From Halalkalibacter oceani (lineage in GTDB: Bacteria > Bacillota > Bacilli > Bacillales > Bacillaceae_D): a stretch of DNA of 64,000 bases. Of this stretch, positions 1 through 9,299 are shown piece after piece (position 1 is the first letter of the stretch; each line of letters opens with the position of its first letter). The DNA is taken from contig NZ_JAMBOS010000013.1 of the NCBI RefSeq assembly GCF_023715705.1, forward strand, positions 32,592-96,591, in the 5' to 3' direction. The position numbers and the translations under genes were made by a program. Below the pieces are notes generated by a model. It searched no databases and was not told the DNA's origin. It saw only the letters and a program-made list of their open reading frames with translations.

Positions 1-1776
1 TTTCTTAATTGCTTAATATAGCTCAGCTTATCCTCAGGCAGAAGCTCAGCCTGAATGTCCTTCACGCCAACCTGCCTGCCGACAGCCTCAGCCGTAAGCT
101 GATTATCACCCGTGAGCATTACAGTCCGTGAAATCCCCAGCTCGTGCAAGCTCTCAACTACTTTTTTACTCAGCTCCCTCACTTCATCAGCGACCGCAAA
201 GACAGCGTATACATCATCCTCTGTTCCGAAGAGCATCGGTTTTTCCCTGTCTTTGGAGCCGGAGGACTTCCTCTTTTATTTCGGCACTGACCTGCGGAAA
301 CAGAAGGAGATTCCCGATCTGATACTGCACTCCGTCAATGCTTCCTTTAATTCCTTTTCCGGTCAGAGAGAGAAAGTCATTGACCTCAATCTCGTGATAA
401 CGAACCTGCTCCTCCTCCGCTTTACGAATTACCGCCGATGCAAGCGGATGAGCGGAGCGTGACTCTAAAGCGGCGATCACGGTCAGAGCTTCCTGCGTCG
501 TATAACCTGCAGCGCACGTAATAATATCCGTCACCTGCGGGCTGCCTTTCGTTAGCGTTCCTGTTTTGTCAAAAGCAATGGCCTTCAAGCCGCCCAGCTC
601 TTCCAGATAAACGCCGCCTTTGATAAGCACTCCATTCCTCGCGGCATTGCCGATTGCTGTCACAATCGCCACCGGAGTGGAAATGACGAGCGCGCACGGA
701 CAACCGACGACCAGGACGGCCAAGCCCTGGTAAATCCATGTTCCCCAGTCTGCCTGGAAAAACAATGGCGGGATTAGCGCAATGAGCAGGGCGACAAGCA
801 TAATCGCCGGTGTATAATATTTGGCGAATTTATCAATAAAAGCTTGAGAAGGCGCACGCTCAGCCTGCGCTTCTTCCACAAGGTGGATGATCTTTGAAAG
901 CGTCGTATCCTCGACTCTCTTTGTCACCTCTACCTCAAGCAGTCCTTCCTCATTTAACGTTCCAGCAAACACTTCATCCGTTTCGTGCTTTTCCACCGGC
1001 ACGGACTCCCCGGTAATTGCCGCCTGGTTGACCGAGGAACGACCGCTCATGACGGTTCCATCCATGGCGATTTTCTGTCCGGGGCGCACGATCATCCGGT
1101 CGCCAATTTGAATGTCGTCAACAGGTACGAGCACGGTTTCGCCATTGCGCTGAATCAACGCTTCCTTTGGCGCGATGTCCATCAGCGAGCGGATGGACTG
1201 CCGCGCCTGGTCCATGGAAAACCGTTCCAATGCTTCACTGATCGCAAACAGGATGACGACAATCGCTCCTTCGGTCCATTCACCGATAATTGCCGCTCCA
1301 ATCACAGCGATCGTCATCAATGTTTTCATATCAAATTGCGCTCTTAGTAAATTGGCCAGACCGACTTTGAAAAGCGAAAAGCCGCCGACAACAATTGATA
1401 CAAGAAAAGCGCCGATAACCGCGCCGTTTCCTTCCCCAAGCATAGATTGACCGATGATGCCAAGCACAAGGAAGAGCGCCGAAATAACCACATGGATATG
1501 CTTCTTGATGAAGGAAAGCGGTGTTGTCCGTTCCACTTCTCTGCTTCTATCATGTTCAGGTGTCAGCCGCAGCTGTTCAAACGCACCGGCTTTTTCGAGC
1601 TGCTCAAGCGTTGCCTCTCCATAGACGGATATCTTCGCAGCGCCGAAATTCACCTTGGCATCGTGTACCCCTTCAAGCTCCTTAACATTGCGCTCAAACT
1701 TCCCGGCGCAATTCACACAGGTAAAGCCCTCTACCCGGTACACTTTCTTTTCTGCTTCATGGACTGCTTTACTCAC
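1..1776 (-). pseudogene. cadA: cadA-type Cd/Zn/Pb P1B-ATPase, frameshifted; 3' end outside window
   Basis: This encodes a heavy-metal-translocating P-type ATPase that exports Cd/Zn/Pb across the cytoplasmic membrane. Visible in order are an N-terminal HMA domain with GFTCVNC, the actuator TGES motif, the CPC metal-site helix (GCPCALVIS), the phosphorylation loop DKTGTLT and, in another frame, MLTGDN. The reading frame breaks near 237: the upstream frame stops at 214-216, while the following frame reads MLFGTEDD onward to the window edge with good family similarity. One extra base, or two missing, explains it. I chose the GTG at 1776 because AGAGGTG lies just upstream and it overlaps the cadC stop by 8 nt; the reading frame is open upstream to 1818. 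The context is a cadC-cadA operon. Family assignment is strong. Whether the break is real or a sequencing error cannot be told here. Confidence 0.88.
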
Positions 1777-2149
1777 GAGCCCACACCTCTCTTCCATGTA
1801 CGACAGCCGTCGTGACAAGCATTATGACATGGGCGTCATCCAGCGAATAAAAAACAAGCTTGCCCTCTCTCCGGCTTTTGCAAATGCCGAGGCTGCGCAA
1901 ATGCCGTAAATGGTGGGAGACGGTCGCCACCGTCGCTCCAATAATCGTCGCCACATCACAGACGCACAGCTCCTCCTCCTGACAAAGAGCGTAAGCGATT
2001 TTCAGCCTCGTTTCATCAGCAAGAGCTTTAAAAATCCCGGCAACCGGACTAAGCTTCTCCGCTTCCACGATGGAGGAGACACGCTTCACTTTCTCTTCGT
2101 CATAGCAAAACACATCACATGTATCGATTTGGTTCTTCGCTTTCGGCAT
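1769..2149 (-). CDS. cadC: CadC, ArsR/SmtB-family metal-responsive repressor
   Basis: This is a 126-residue winged-helix repressor that releases its operator when Cd, Pb or Zn binds. The N-terminal segment has the CadC-type cysteines ([11 protein letters not shown]), and the recognition region carries ELCVCD, the alpha3 metal-site motif of CadC/ArsR. The helix-turn-helix is followed by SHHLRHL and a wing with [12 protein letters not shown] at 2149 is preceded by GAGGGATG. It is co-transcribed with the downstream ATPase through an 8-nt overlap, and a perfect 16-bp palindrome sits 15 bp upstream of its start, fitting autoregulation. Confidence 0.93.
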   Translation of the reverse strand: MPKAKNQIDTCDVFCYDEEKVKRVSSIVEAEKLSPVAGIFKALADETRLKIAYALCQEEELCVCDVATIIGATVATVSHHLRHLRSLGICKSRREGKLVFYSLDDAHVIMLVTTAVVHGREVWARE

Positions 2150-2163
2150 CCTTCATCCCTCAT

Positions 2164-2179
2164 TCAAATGATCATTTGA
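2164..2179. promoter_or_regulatory. Probable CadC operator (16-bp perfect palindrome)
   Basis: TCAAATGATCATTTGA reads the same on both strands and lies directly upstream of cadC. ArsR/SmtB repressors bind A/T-rich dyads with TCAAA/TTTGA-like arms, so this is the natural site for autoregulation of the cadCA operon. Binding itself is inferred. Confidence 0.75.
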
Positions 2180-2422
2180 TTATAGTGTATGCCAGCAATC
2201 GAAAAACGTCAATCGATGCTCCGGAAAAGGGCTCGCTTGAGAAGCAGTAAATAGAGAAAGGGAATGGCTCTGGACGCTACACATATTGCTTTAGGCTTAT
2301 TCTAAAATTTCGGGACAAGGCTGCAAAAATTTAAAAGACAATACTTCGCTTGCCCTGCTAATTATGTTAAGTTATTACATGTAAATATTTATTAAGCTCG
2401 TTTACATAAAGGAGTGTTCATT
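2180..2422. other. Intergenic region between divergent cadC and ppaC
   Basis: This 243-bp stretch must hold the promoters of both divergent units. I see a 10-bp palindrome TTACATGTAA at 2375-2384 and the ppaC ribosome site AAAGGAG at 2408-2414. Nothing else is recognisable. Confidence 0.5.
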
Positions 2423-3346
2423 ATGGAAAAAGTTCTCGTATTCGGTCACAAGAATCCTGACACAGATTCAATTTGCTCTGCTATTGCCTACGCCCATTTA
2501 AAAACAAAGATTAATATCCCCGCTGAACCGGTCCGTTTAGGGGAAATTAACAGTGAAACACAGTACGCGCTCGATTATTTCCAGGTCAACGCGCCAAGAT
2601 TGACTGAGTCGGTTGCTGAAGCAAAGGAGGTCATTCTCGTCGACCATAATGAGCGCCAGCAAAGCGCCTCAGACCTTGATCAGGTTCGCGTCATTGAAGT
2701 GATTGACCATCACCGGATTGCCAACTTTGAGACAAGCGACCCGCTTTATTACCGGGCTGAACCGGTAGGCTGCACGGCAACCATTCTTTATAAGCTGTAC
2801 AGAGAGAATGAAATTGACATTCCAAAGGAGATTGCCGGCCTGATGCTTTCCGCTATTATCTCAGATTCATTGCTGTTCAAATCCCCGACATGCACGGAAG
2901 AAGACATAGCAACTGCAAAAAAGCTTGCTGAAATCGCCGGAGTTAACAGTGAGGAATACGGCCTAGCGATGCTCAAGGCCGGTGCCGATGTGAGCGATAA
3001 ATCGGCGAAAGATCTCCTAAGCCTTGACGCAAAGGAATTTCAAATGGGACAGCACAAAGTGGAAATTGCCCAAGTGAATACGGTCGACGTGGAAGAAGTG
3101 TTTGCGAAGCAAGCAGAATTAGAAGCTGAAATCGAAGCCGTAATCGCCGAAAAAAGTCTCGACCTCTTCCTGCTCGTTGTAACGGATATTTTAAACAACG
3201 ACTCAAAGGTTCTCGCCCTCGGCTCACAGGCTGAAGCAGTCAATAAGGCGTTCCAGGTTACTCTTGATGGAAAAACAGCGCTGTTAAAAGGGGTCGTATC
3301 GCGTAAGAAACAGGTCGTTCCTCAGCTTACAGAAGCATTGAAGTAA
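2423..3346 (+). CDS. ppaC: Manganese-dependent inorganic pyrophosphatase
   Basis: This is a cytosolic family II pyrophosphatase that hydrolyses PPi to two phosphates and pulls biosynthetic reactions forward. The 307-residue product has the DHH-family motifs: GHKNPDTDS near residues 8-16, VDHNE near 73-77 and the DHH signature at 95-97. The C-terminal DHHA2 substrate-binding domain ends with the [10 protein letters not shown] segment typical of PpaC. I used ATG 2423 because AAAGGAG is 8 nt upstream; an in-frame GTG at 2414 lies inside that ribosome site. The gene appears monocistronic, with hairpins immediately downstream. Confidence 0.96.
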   Translation: MEKVLVFGHKNPDTDSICSAIAYAHLKTKINIPAEPVRLGEINSETQYALDYFQVNAPRLTESVAEAKEVILVDHNERQQSASDLDQVRVIEVIDHHRIANFETSDPLYYRAEPVGCTATILYKLYRENEIDIPKEIAGLMLSAIISDSLLFKSPTCTEEDIATAKKLAEIAGVNSEEYGLAMLKAGADVSDKSAKDLLSLDAKEFQMGQHKVEIAQVNTVDVEEVFAKQAELEAEIEAVIAEKSLDLFLLVVTDILNNDSKVLALGSQAEAVNKAFQVTLDGKTALLKGVVSRKKQVVPQLTEALK

Positions 3347-3383
3347 AAGGAGTTACGAGGCACAATATCATCGCGCGGCTTTA

Positions 3384-3425
3384 AGGCTGGTCCAAAAGGT
3401 TGTTTTCTACCTTTTGGACCAGCCT
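3384..3425. repeat. 17-bp inverted repeat, terminator-like hairpin
   Basis: AGGCTGGTCCAAAAGGT is followed after 8 nt by its exact complement, giving a strong hairpin just after ppaC. It lacks a clear T-run on either strand, so termination there is uncertain. It belongs to a hairpin family with a CCAAAAGGTTG core seen repeatedly in this window. Confidence 0.7.
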
Positions 3426-3485
3426 CAAGGAGAGATGGGATCGGGATGCTTTATCCTGTACACTGCAGAGCATGATAACATCGCT

Positions 3486-3533
3486 AAAGAGGCTGGGCCG
3501 AAGGTTGTTTTGCACCTTTTGCCTAGCCTCTTT
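3486..3533. terminator. Bidirectional terminator between ppaC and hemAT
   Basis: The stem runs from AAAGAGGCTGGGCC to its near-complement ending AGCCTCTTT. The A-run on one side and T-run on the other suit termination of both the rightward ppaC and the leftward hemAT transcripts. Confidence 0.8.
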
Positions 3534-3564
3534 AGGCTCCTATGTCTTTTAAACAGGCAGAGCT

Positions 3565-4863
3565 TTACCCTTTTTTCATCATTTCAGTCAGCTCGTCAGC
3601 TGTGGTTGCGAGCTGGGCAGCGGCATGGTTAATTTCTTCAGTGACGCGGGCAATATGCTCCATTTCTTTTTCAACGCTGACATTTTGAAGATTGCTTTTT
3701 TCTGTTGCTTCGACAATTTCATCAAAGAAATCACTCGTTTCCTTCATCCCTGATGACGTCTCTTTGATTAGATCGTTAATGTTGGCGATGTAACTTGACA
3801 TCGCGCCAATTTGATCATTAGTGCGGATAATCAAATCAGATACTTTGCTGACTGAGTTTTGCGTTTGATCGGAAAGCTTGCGAACTTCCTCTGCTACAAC
3901 AGCAAACCCTTTTCCAGCCTCTCCTGCCCGGGCCGACTCAATCGCCGCATTTAATGCAAGCAGATTCGTCTGTGCGGCAATCGATTGAACAAGGCCGACA
4001 ATTTCGTTAATCTGTTCGGCATTCCCTCTCAGGATACCCATTTCCTCTGAAATTTTGCCGATCGTGCCATCTATTTCGCTCATTTGCGCGGACTGTGCCT
4101 GCAACTTTTCAGCGCCACCCTTCGAAATCTCCTCAACCTTCTGGGAATGCTTCGAGACTTTATGCGTGTAGGCGAGAATTTCATCCGATCTTGACTTAAG
4201 CTCATCTGTCGAGGCACTTGTTTCTCCGGAAACAGCCGCCAATTCCTCCACTGTTGCGCTAACGAGCCTTACGAGTTCATTTTGCTTTTCCTGATTTTGT
4301 TGAATGATCCGTTCTACTTCACTTTCATAGGCTTCCAGCACAAGCTGCTGCTCCAGATTAAACATCTTTGCGACCGCTTTTATGTACTTTTTGCAAGTCT
4401 GGTTATCTTCATAATGCTCATAAATCAGATCAATCATCGCTTCTAATAAATCCTGAAAAGCACCCACATACCATTTTGAATCGAGACCGATTCGCACGTG
4501 AGTATGCGCAATCCGAATCCGCTGCTCAATGTAAGCGCCATCTATCATTCCGTTAAACATCTCTTTTACATGTTGTTTCAATGTAACCCGCAATCGCTCG
4601 ACAGCACTATTTGTTTCAATAATCGATTTTAATTCACTGTTTCTTTCGAGATTGTCATAAAACCGCTTAATGATTTCATCTACATGCTTTTCCACCAAAG
4701 GCTGAAGGTCTTTCACGGCAATTAAATCAGCCGTCGTTAAATGAATCATCGCCAGCTGCTTTTGCACCGCCGGTGAAACACGAATAGCAACATTATGTAC
4801 TGGCTGCTGAGCCTTTACTGTGGATTGAACTTCCTTTCGCTTCGTCCGAAAGCTTAATTTCAT
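3565..4863 (-). CDS. hemAT: HemAT, globin-coupled aerotaxis transducer
   Basis: This is a soluble heme-based oxygen sensor that signals to CheA/CheW for aerotaxis. The 432-residue protein has an N-terminal globin-coupled sensor domain (about 30-185) with no membrane segment. The segment [16 protein letters not shown] near 122-137 matches the proximal-histidine helix of HemAT, with H122 the probable heme ligand. The C-terminal part is a methyl-accepting signalling domain, with the highly conserved hairpin region [19 protein letters not shown] around residues 310-330. ATG 4863 follows a GGGGGATC ribosome site. It is flanked by terminators and appears monocistronic. Confidence 0.95.
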   Translation of the reverse strand: MKLSFRTKRKEVQSTVKAQQPVHNVAIRVSPAVQKQLAMIHLTTADLIAVKDLQPLVEKHVDEIIKRFYDNLERNSELKSIIETNSAVERLRVTLKQHVKEMFNGMIDGAYIEQRIRIAHTHVRIGLDSKWYVGAFQDLLEAMIDLIYEHYEDNQTCKKYIKAVAKMFNLEQQLVLEAYESEVERIIQQNQEKQNELVRLVSATVEELAAVSGETSASTDELKSRSDEILAYTHKVSKHSQKVEEISKGGAEKLQAQSAQMSEIDGTIGKISEEMGILRGNAEQINEIVGLVQSIAAQTNLLALNAAIESARAGEAGKGFAVVAEEVRKLSDQTQNSVSKVSDLIIRTNDQIGAMSSYIANINDLIKETSSGMKETSDFFDEIVEATEKSNLQNVSVEKEMEHIARVTEEINHAAAQLATTADELTEMMKKG

Positions 4864-4986
4864 TAAGATCCCCCTTTTCTCACCATACGCCGATTAACAC
4901 CATCGACGCAGGATAAATAACCTATTTTACATGTTATCACAGAAACAGCGTAGGGGCTCAATTTATTTTGTAAAAAAATAGGTCTA

Positions 4987-5826
4987 CTACATAATAGAAG
5001 TAACAAAAGCTTTCAGCTCCTGATTAAACCGCTCAGCCTGTTCCCAAAAAGGCATATGTCCTGTCGCCTCATACCAGAAAAGCTTGGCATGCCGCAGCTG
5101 GCTACTGTTATAGATCGCATGCTGCGGCAAAACAATCTGATCCTCTTTGCCGTGGGTGATTAAAAAAGGGGTACCGAGCTTTGGCATGATGTCCTCATTT
5201 GATAAAGAGCGCTTCATTAACGCTTGTCGGACATAAGGAGGAACGATCGCATTGACCCCGAGCAAAAAGTAGTACTCTTCAGCTGGAAGCTGACGATTGC
5301 TGCATAGCGTAAGAAAGGCCTCAATCCCTTCGAGCGCCTCCGTCATATCGTGTCCCAGCAGCTTCGTCTTGAGCGCCTGGTAGTGTTCGCCCGTTTCCGC
5401 GGCGGCTTCCGGCTTCCCAAGGCGCGAGCGTGCTCCTACTAAATTCACCCCGCCAATCGCTTTCTCTCCAAAAAAGCGCAAATAGTCAAAAATGACTAGT
5501 CCGCCGTATGACCAGCCGATCAGAACCGGACTCTCCAACTGTAATTCAGTCAATACGGCGTCGAGGTCTTTTGCCCACCATTCCGACTTCTGATACGCGT
5601 CAACCGGCTTCTCCGACCAGCCATGACCGCGATTATCGAAGGCGACAAGTCGAAAGTCCTGCAGCAACTCCGACTCAAACTGCTTCGCCCATACATGGCG
5701 GCTCTGGTTAAAGCCATGAATAAAGACAAGAGGCTGCCCATCGGGATTCCCGCCTTCCTCGACATACAATTTCGTTCCTCCACCTCCTGTCACGGTATAG
5801 CCCTTCACTGCCTGAAGTCCCTTCAT
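4987..5826 (-). CDS. Alpha/beta-fold hydrolase
   Basis: This is a 279-residue serine hydrolase of the alpha/beta fold. The oxyanion-hole HG pair is in FIHGFN, the nucleophile elbow is GWSYGG (S106), and the likely acid and base are D229 (GKEDQIV) and H257 (ATGHMPF). There is no signal peptide, so it should be cytoplasmic. It is the third gene of an operon with the FadR-type regulator and the Ldh-family dehydrogenase, 20 bp after the latter. That suggests it processes an ester or lactone in the same small pathway, but the substrate cannot be read from sequence. Confidence 0.85.
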   Translation of the reverse strand: MKGLQAVKGYTVTGGGGTKLYVEEGGNPDGQPLVFIHGFNQSRHVWAKQFESELLQDFRLVAFDNRGHGWSEKPVDAYQKSEWWAKDLDAVLTELQLESPVLIGWSYGGLVIFDYLRFFGEKAIGGVNLVGARSRLGKPEAAAETGEHYQALKTKLLGHDMTEALEGIEAFLTLCSNRQLPAEEYYFLLGVNAIVPPYVRQALMKRSLSNEDIMPKLGTPFLITHGKEDQIVLPQHAIYNSSQLRHAKLFWYEATGHMPFWEQAERFNQELKAFVTSIM

Positions 5827-5846
5827 TCCTCTTTATCTCCTTCCTT

Positions 5847-6902
5847 CTAGTCTTGCAGAACGACATCCTTTAATGATACACCAAGCTCATCCGCAAGCTG
5901 ATAGAGCTCGTCTAAGACGTTCACTTCCATCGCAATTCCCGACTTCCTGTTCCTTCTCTCCCGTTCAAATTCAATTTCTCCCGGCATATAAATATCATCA
6001 ACGCCCGGCGCCCTTTTTGAATGTTTGACGAATGACGTCAATGTTTTGATCCGAGTACCGTATTCCTCTTCACTGACAAACTTTGACAAGTCGATCGCCA
6101 GCATAAAATGAGAAATCGACTGCTTCTCTTTCATGTCGTACATCGACGGGATCGCCTTTGAAAACTGGCTTCCGGTCAGGACTCCTGTTAAAATTTCAGC
6201 AAAAATAGCGAGTCCGAATCCTTTTGGACCGGCAACCGGAGAAAGAAACCCTCCATCCAAAACACGGGCCGGATCGGTCGTAGATTCCCCGTTTTTATCG
6301 ACACCCCACCCTTCCGGAATCTCCTTTCCCTGCGCCTGGGCAAACAGAATTTTTCCAAGCGGGGCATTGCTAAGAGCCATATCAAGCACAATTGGATCTC
6401 CTTCTGCCGTTGGACTGGCAAAGGCGATCGGGTTATTGCCAATTACTTTCTCCGCTCCGCCAACAGCCGGCATCAACGGTTCCACATTGCTCATCACAAT
6501 GCCGAGCATATTCTGTTCAGCCGCCATTAGCGCATAGTGGGCGGCAATGCCAAAATGATTGCTATGCTTGGCAGTCGCCATACCGATGCCGTGGTTCCGG
6601 GCCAGTTCCATCGCTTTTTCCATCGTTTTCTTCCCAACAATCTGTCCTGCTGAATAATGACCGTCCAAAAAAGCCATCGCTTCCGTTTCCATTTCGACCG
6701 TAACCTCGGATGGCACTTGAATAAACTTTTCTTTGATCCGTTTAACATATATCGGCAGGCGTAAAAATCCATGACTGTGGATCCCCCGGTAATCGGCTTC
6801 CAGCATCGTGGTGGTAACCGTGTCGGCGTCCTCTTCACTCATTCCGAGCTTTATAAAGCTTTCTCTTGAAAAACGGCTGATTTTAGCAGCATCTACGATC
6901 AT
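5847..6902 (-). CDS. Ldh-family (YlbC/AllD-like) NAD(P)-dependent 2-hydroxyacid dehydrogenase
   Basis: This 351-residue protein belongs to the malate/L-lactate dehydrogenase family that is unrelated to Rossmann-type LDH. The family includes ureidoglycolate, sulfolactate and piperideine-carboxylate reductases. Diagnostic segments are YRGIHSHG near the N-terminus, KHSNHFGIAAHYALMA, and NNPIAFASP followed by VLDMALS. The gene sits between a FadR-family regulator (20 bp upstream) and an alpha/beta hydrolase. The operator and cre site found upstream suggest control by both a carboxylate effector and carbon catabolite repression. Substrate not determinable. Confidence 0.88.
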   Translation of the reverse strand: MIVDAAKISRFSRESFIKLGMSEEDADTVTTTMLEADYRGIHSHGFLRLPIYVKRIKEKFIQVPSEVTVEMETEAMAFLDGHYSAGQIVGKKTMEKAMELARNHGIGMATAKHSNHFGIAAHYALMAAEQNMLGIVMSNVEPLMPAVGGAEKVIGNNPIAFASPTAEGDPIVLDMALSNAPLGKILFAQAQGKEIPEGWGVDKNGESTTDPARVLDGGFLSPVAGPKGFGLAIFAEILTGVLTGSQFSKAIPSMYDMKEKQSISHFMLAIDLSKFVSEEEYGTRIKTLTSFVKHSKRAPGVDDIYMPGEIEFERERRNRKSGIAMEVNVLDELYQLADELGVSLKDVVLQD

Positions 6903-6922
6903 CGCTACACTCTCCTTCTGTC

Positions 6923-7651
6923 CTATTCAAAGGTTTTCTCGGTTATTTCCCTGAAATTCGCCAACGTTTGCAGTCTTTTTTGCACATCGATCAAATGGCT
7001 TTCCATCGTTTTTTGCGCCAGCTCGTCCTCTTTCGCCACCAGCAGCTCGTAAATTTGCTGGTGATAGGCATGCGAGGCCTCCAATACCGTACTGTCATAA
7101 GAGACCTGCTTTTGCACGTTGAAAATCAAATGGGAAATGGTATTATAGACGTACATCAGCACTGAATTTCTCGCCGCCTTGGCAATCAGCTGGTGAAACT
7201 CCATATCGGCTTTCACATATAAACGCTTATCATTTTGTTCCACGGCCCCGCGTAAAGTGGCGAGCTGTTCCTCCATCGCCCGTAAATCCTCATCGGTTCG
7301 CCGCTGCGCCGCCAGAGCTGTCAGCTCCTTTTCCAGCGCCAGCCGCGTTTCCTGTACTTCGTCGAACGTCGCTTCATTTAATAGAATTTGCATCGTTAAA
7401 GACTCTTCGATGACTTTAGAAAATTCAGCTGTCACATACGTTCCCGATGTAATACGACTTATCAGCCCCTGCTGGGCAAGCACCTTTAACCCCTCACGCA
7501 GCGAAGAACGGCTCACCCCGAGCAGCGTGCACAACTCTCTTTCATTTGGCAGTTTGTCACCAATTTTGAGCTTCCCTTTGACAATCAGATCCTTTAATTG
7601 AAGAATGACATCGTCCCCAAGGTTCGTTTTTTTAATTGGTTTAAAGTCCAT
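6923..7651 (-). CDS. GntR-family (FadR/FCD subfamily) transcriptional regulator
   Basis: This 242-residue repressor has an N-terminal winged helix (about 10-75) with the GntR signature LPNERELCTLLGVSRSSLRE. A C-terminal all-helical FCD effector domain follows; in this subfamily it typically binds metal plus a small carboxylate. It is the first gene of the operon with the Ldh-family dehydrogenase and the hydrolase, and a subfamily-typical operator TGGTCTGACCA lies between its promoter and start codon. Autoregulation is likely. Confidence 0.92.
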   Translation of the reverse strand: MDFKPIKKTNLGDDVILQLKDLIVKGKLKIGDKLPNERELCTLLGVSRSSLREGLKVLAQQGLISRITSGTYVTAEFSKVIEESLTMQILLNEATFDEVQETRLALEKELTALAAQRRTDEDLRAMEEQLATLRGAVEQNDKRLYVKADMEFHQLIAKAARNSVLMYVYNTISHLIFNVQKQVSYDSTVLEASHAYHQQIYELLVAKEDELAQKTMESHLIDVQKRLQTLANFREITEKTFE

Positions 7652-7678
7652 TATTTGTATACCTTTCTTATTTCTATT

Positions 7679-7692
7679 TGTTAGCGCTTACA
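7679..7692. promoter_or_regulatory. Probable CcpA cre site
   Basis: Read on the minus strand, TGTAAGCGCTAACA fits the Bacillus cre consensus TGWNANCGNTNWCA. It lies downstream of the promoter and operator of the FadR-type operon, a position typical of CcpA roadblock repression. Confidence 0.65.
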
Positions 7693-7708
7693 TAAACACG
7701 ATGGAATG

Positions 7709-7721
7709 ATGGTCTGACCAT
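7709..7721. promoter_or_regulatory. FadR-subfamily operator
   Basis: ATGGTCTGACCAT contains TGGTC-N-GACCA, the dyad recognised by many FadR/LldR-type GntR regulators. It lies about 12 bp downstream of the -10 box of the adjacent operon, so a bound repressor would block initiation or early elongation. Confidence 0.75.
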
Positions 7722-7732
7722 GCACTGCTTTT

Positions 7733-7761
7733 ATTATACAGATTACCGCGCGAGAAATCAA
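7733..7761 (-). promoter_or_regulatory. Sigma-A promoter of the FadR-type operon
   Basis: On the minus strand TTGATT (7756-7761) is separated by 17 nt from a perfect TATAAT (7733-7738). Transcription would start near 7726 and run through the operator and cre site into the regulator gene. Confidence 0.7.
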
Positions 7762-7867
7762 TGAGTATTTGCAACAGTCTGATTTTTTGAAAGATTCGTC
7801 GCGATATGAGGCTTGAGGAAACCTCTTCATGCTGTCTAGGTCCCGGTGTCAGAGGTTCCATCGTCTC

Positions 7868-8533
7868 CTAATCCTTACAGCCAATATATACATAATCAGG
7901 TGGCAGCTGAGAAGTGGCTGAGACTTTCACTGGGTACTCATATACTCGATCAAATTTCTCCTTCAACAGTTGGAAAAAAGCTTGAGAGCGGGACGCACTC
8001 CAAAAAGAAACGGCTCCTCCCTGCGTCACTCGATGATAAAGCAAATCAAGTCCTTCATTCCGGTACAGTTTGGCGTTACGATCGGCTACTATCCAGTCTG
8101 GCCCATTATCGGTATCGAGGCAGATCAAATCGTAGCAAAGAGGGTTCCGTTCCAGCCAGAAGCTTACATCATCAATGATCAAAGAAGCCCCCTCGCGCTG
8201 CAAAACCCGGTTGGAGAATGGATAAAGATACTTATATTGCCACTCTACGATTTTCGGTTCAATTTCAACAATATGCGCATTTACGTTATCCCCCTCCCGC
8301 AGGACCTGATCAGCCGTATGACCAACCCCCAGACCTCCGACCAATACCTGCCGAGGGTTCCGCCTCATGACGGCCACCGCTTTCTTTACCATTTCCCGTT
8401 CAGACTGACCATTTTCCGTCGACATCAGAAAAACGCCATTGCTAATAATTTCAAAGTCCCGTTCCCGTTGCTGTAGCTGGATTTCCTCGCCAAACACACT
8501 TTTTCCCCGCTCAAGCACGACAACCTTATTCAT
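7868..8533 (-). CDS. Spermidine synthase-like (PABS-fold) methyltransferase-related protein
   Basis: This 221-residue protein has the Rossmann-like fold of polyamine synthases. The glycine-rich nucleotide loop VGGLGVGHTA is near residues 61-70, an acidic motif VEIEP follows, and DTDNGPDW stands where spermidine synthases keep catalytic aspartates. It is shorter than true SpeE and lacks its usual N-terminal beta domain, so polyamine synthesis is not assured. The start at 8533 follows AAAGGGGTG. It lies 21 bp after a DsbA-like gene, suggesting a two-gene operon. Confidence 0.75.
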   Translation of the reverse strand: MNKVVVLERGKSVFGEEIQLQQRERDFEIISNGVFLMSTENGQSEREMVKKAVAVMRRNPRQVLVGGLGVGHTADQVLREGDNVNAHIVEIEPKIVEWQYKYLYPFSNRVLQREGASLIIDDVSFWLERNPLCYDLICLDTDNGPDWIVADRNAKLYRNEGLDLLYHRVTQGGAVSFWSASRSQAFFQLLKEKFDRVYEYPVKVSATSQLPPDYVYIGCKD

Positions 8534-8554
8534 CTGTCACACCCCTTTCACCTG

Positions 8555-9190
8555 TTAACGTTCCTCCGCCGCCTTATGCAACGCCTGCAAAAACGCTTCA
8601 CCCGGTTGAGCGCCTGAAACCGCATACTTTTCATCAAACAGAAAGAACGGCACCCCTTTTACTCCATATTTCACCGCCTGTTCGATATCACGCTTGACCT
8701 CAGCTCCAAAGTCCTCGCCCGCCAGCACCTGCTCAGCCGCCGTCTTTTCAAGTCCGACTTCTTCTGCCAGCTCAAGGAGCTTCGCTTTATCACCAATGTC
8801 GTATGAATCGGTAAAGTGAGCCTGCAACAGCCGCTCGGTCATTTCCTTTTCTTTTCCCGCCCTGGCCGCAAAGTGTTGTAAGCGGTGAGCATGAAACGTA
8901 TTAGCGGCAACAGCGGTATCGAAATGGAAGGTTAAGCCGGCTTCCCGCGCCTGATCTGCGACGCGCTCACACATTTCCCGCGCCTGCTGGATCGTCGTGC
9001 CGTATTTCAAGGCAAGACCTTCATACACCGTTTGCTTTGATCCCGGCGGAACATCAGGATCAAGCTGAAAGCTGCGGAAATGAACCTCAACCTGCTCTCT
9101 TTCCGGAAACAGCTTTAATGCCTGTTCAAATCGCCGTTTGCCAATGTAACAAAAAGGACAGACAAAATCAGACCATATTTCGACTTTCAT
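8555..9190 (-). CDS. DsbA-family (FrnE-like) thiol oxidoreductase
   Basis: This 211-residue thioredoxin-fold protein carries the N-terminal active site CPFCYIGK and a cis-proline segment GVKGVPFFLF, with a helical insertion between them as in FrnE/DsbA-type oxidoreductases. There is no signal peptide, so it works in the cytoplasm. ATG 9190 is preferred over an upstream in-frame ATG (9211) because GGAGGAAGAG lies directly before it. It is probably co-transcribed with the spermidine-synthase-like gene. Substrate unknown. Confidence 0.88.
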   Translation of the reverse strand: MKVEIWSDFVCPFCYIGKRRFEQALKLFPEREQVEVHFRSFQLDPDVPPGSKQTVYEGLALKYGTTIQQAREMCERVADQAREAGLTFHFDTAVAANTFHAHRLQHFAARAGKEKEMTERLLQAHFTDSYDIGDKAKLLELAEEVGLEKTAAEQVLAGEDFGAEVKRDIEQAVKYGVKGVPFFLFDEKYAVSGAQPGEAFLQALHKAAEER

Positions 9191-9299
9191 TCTCTTCCTC
9201 CATTCGCTCATTTGTTAGATCCTACCATTACTATACCACATTTGCTCCATTGTCCGGTCATTTGAAGCGGCGGCCTCCTGTCTCCTTTTAGAAAACCGC

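Noticed and set aside
2375..2384. Palindrome TTACATGTAA upstream of ppaC as a specific regulator site
   Set aside because: Ten bases with A/T-rich arms occur by chance often enough, and no matching regulator is suggested by the context.
7970..8476. Rightward 168-codon frame opposite the spermidine-synthase-like gene
   Set aside because: The opposite strand has clear family motifs and a good ribosome site; this frame has neither.
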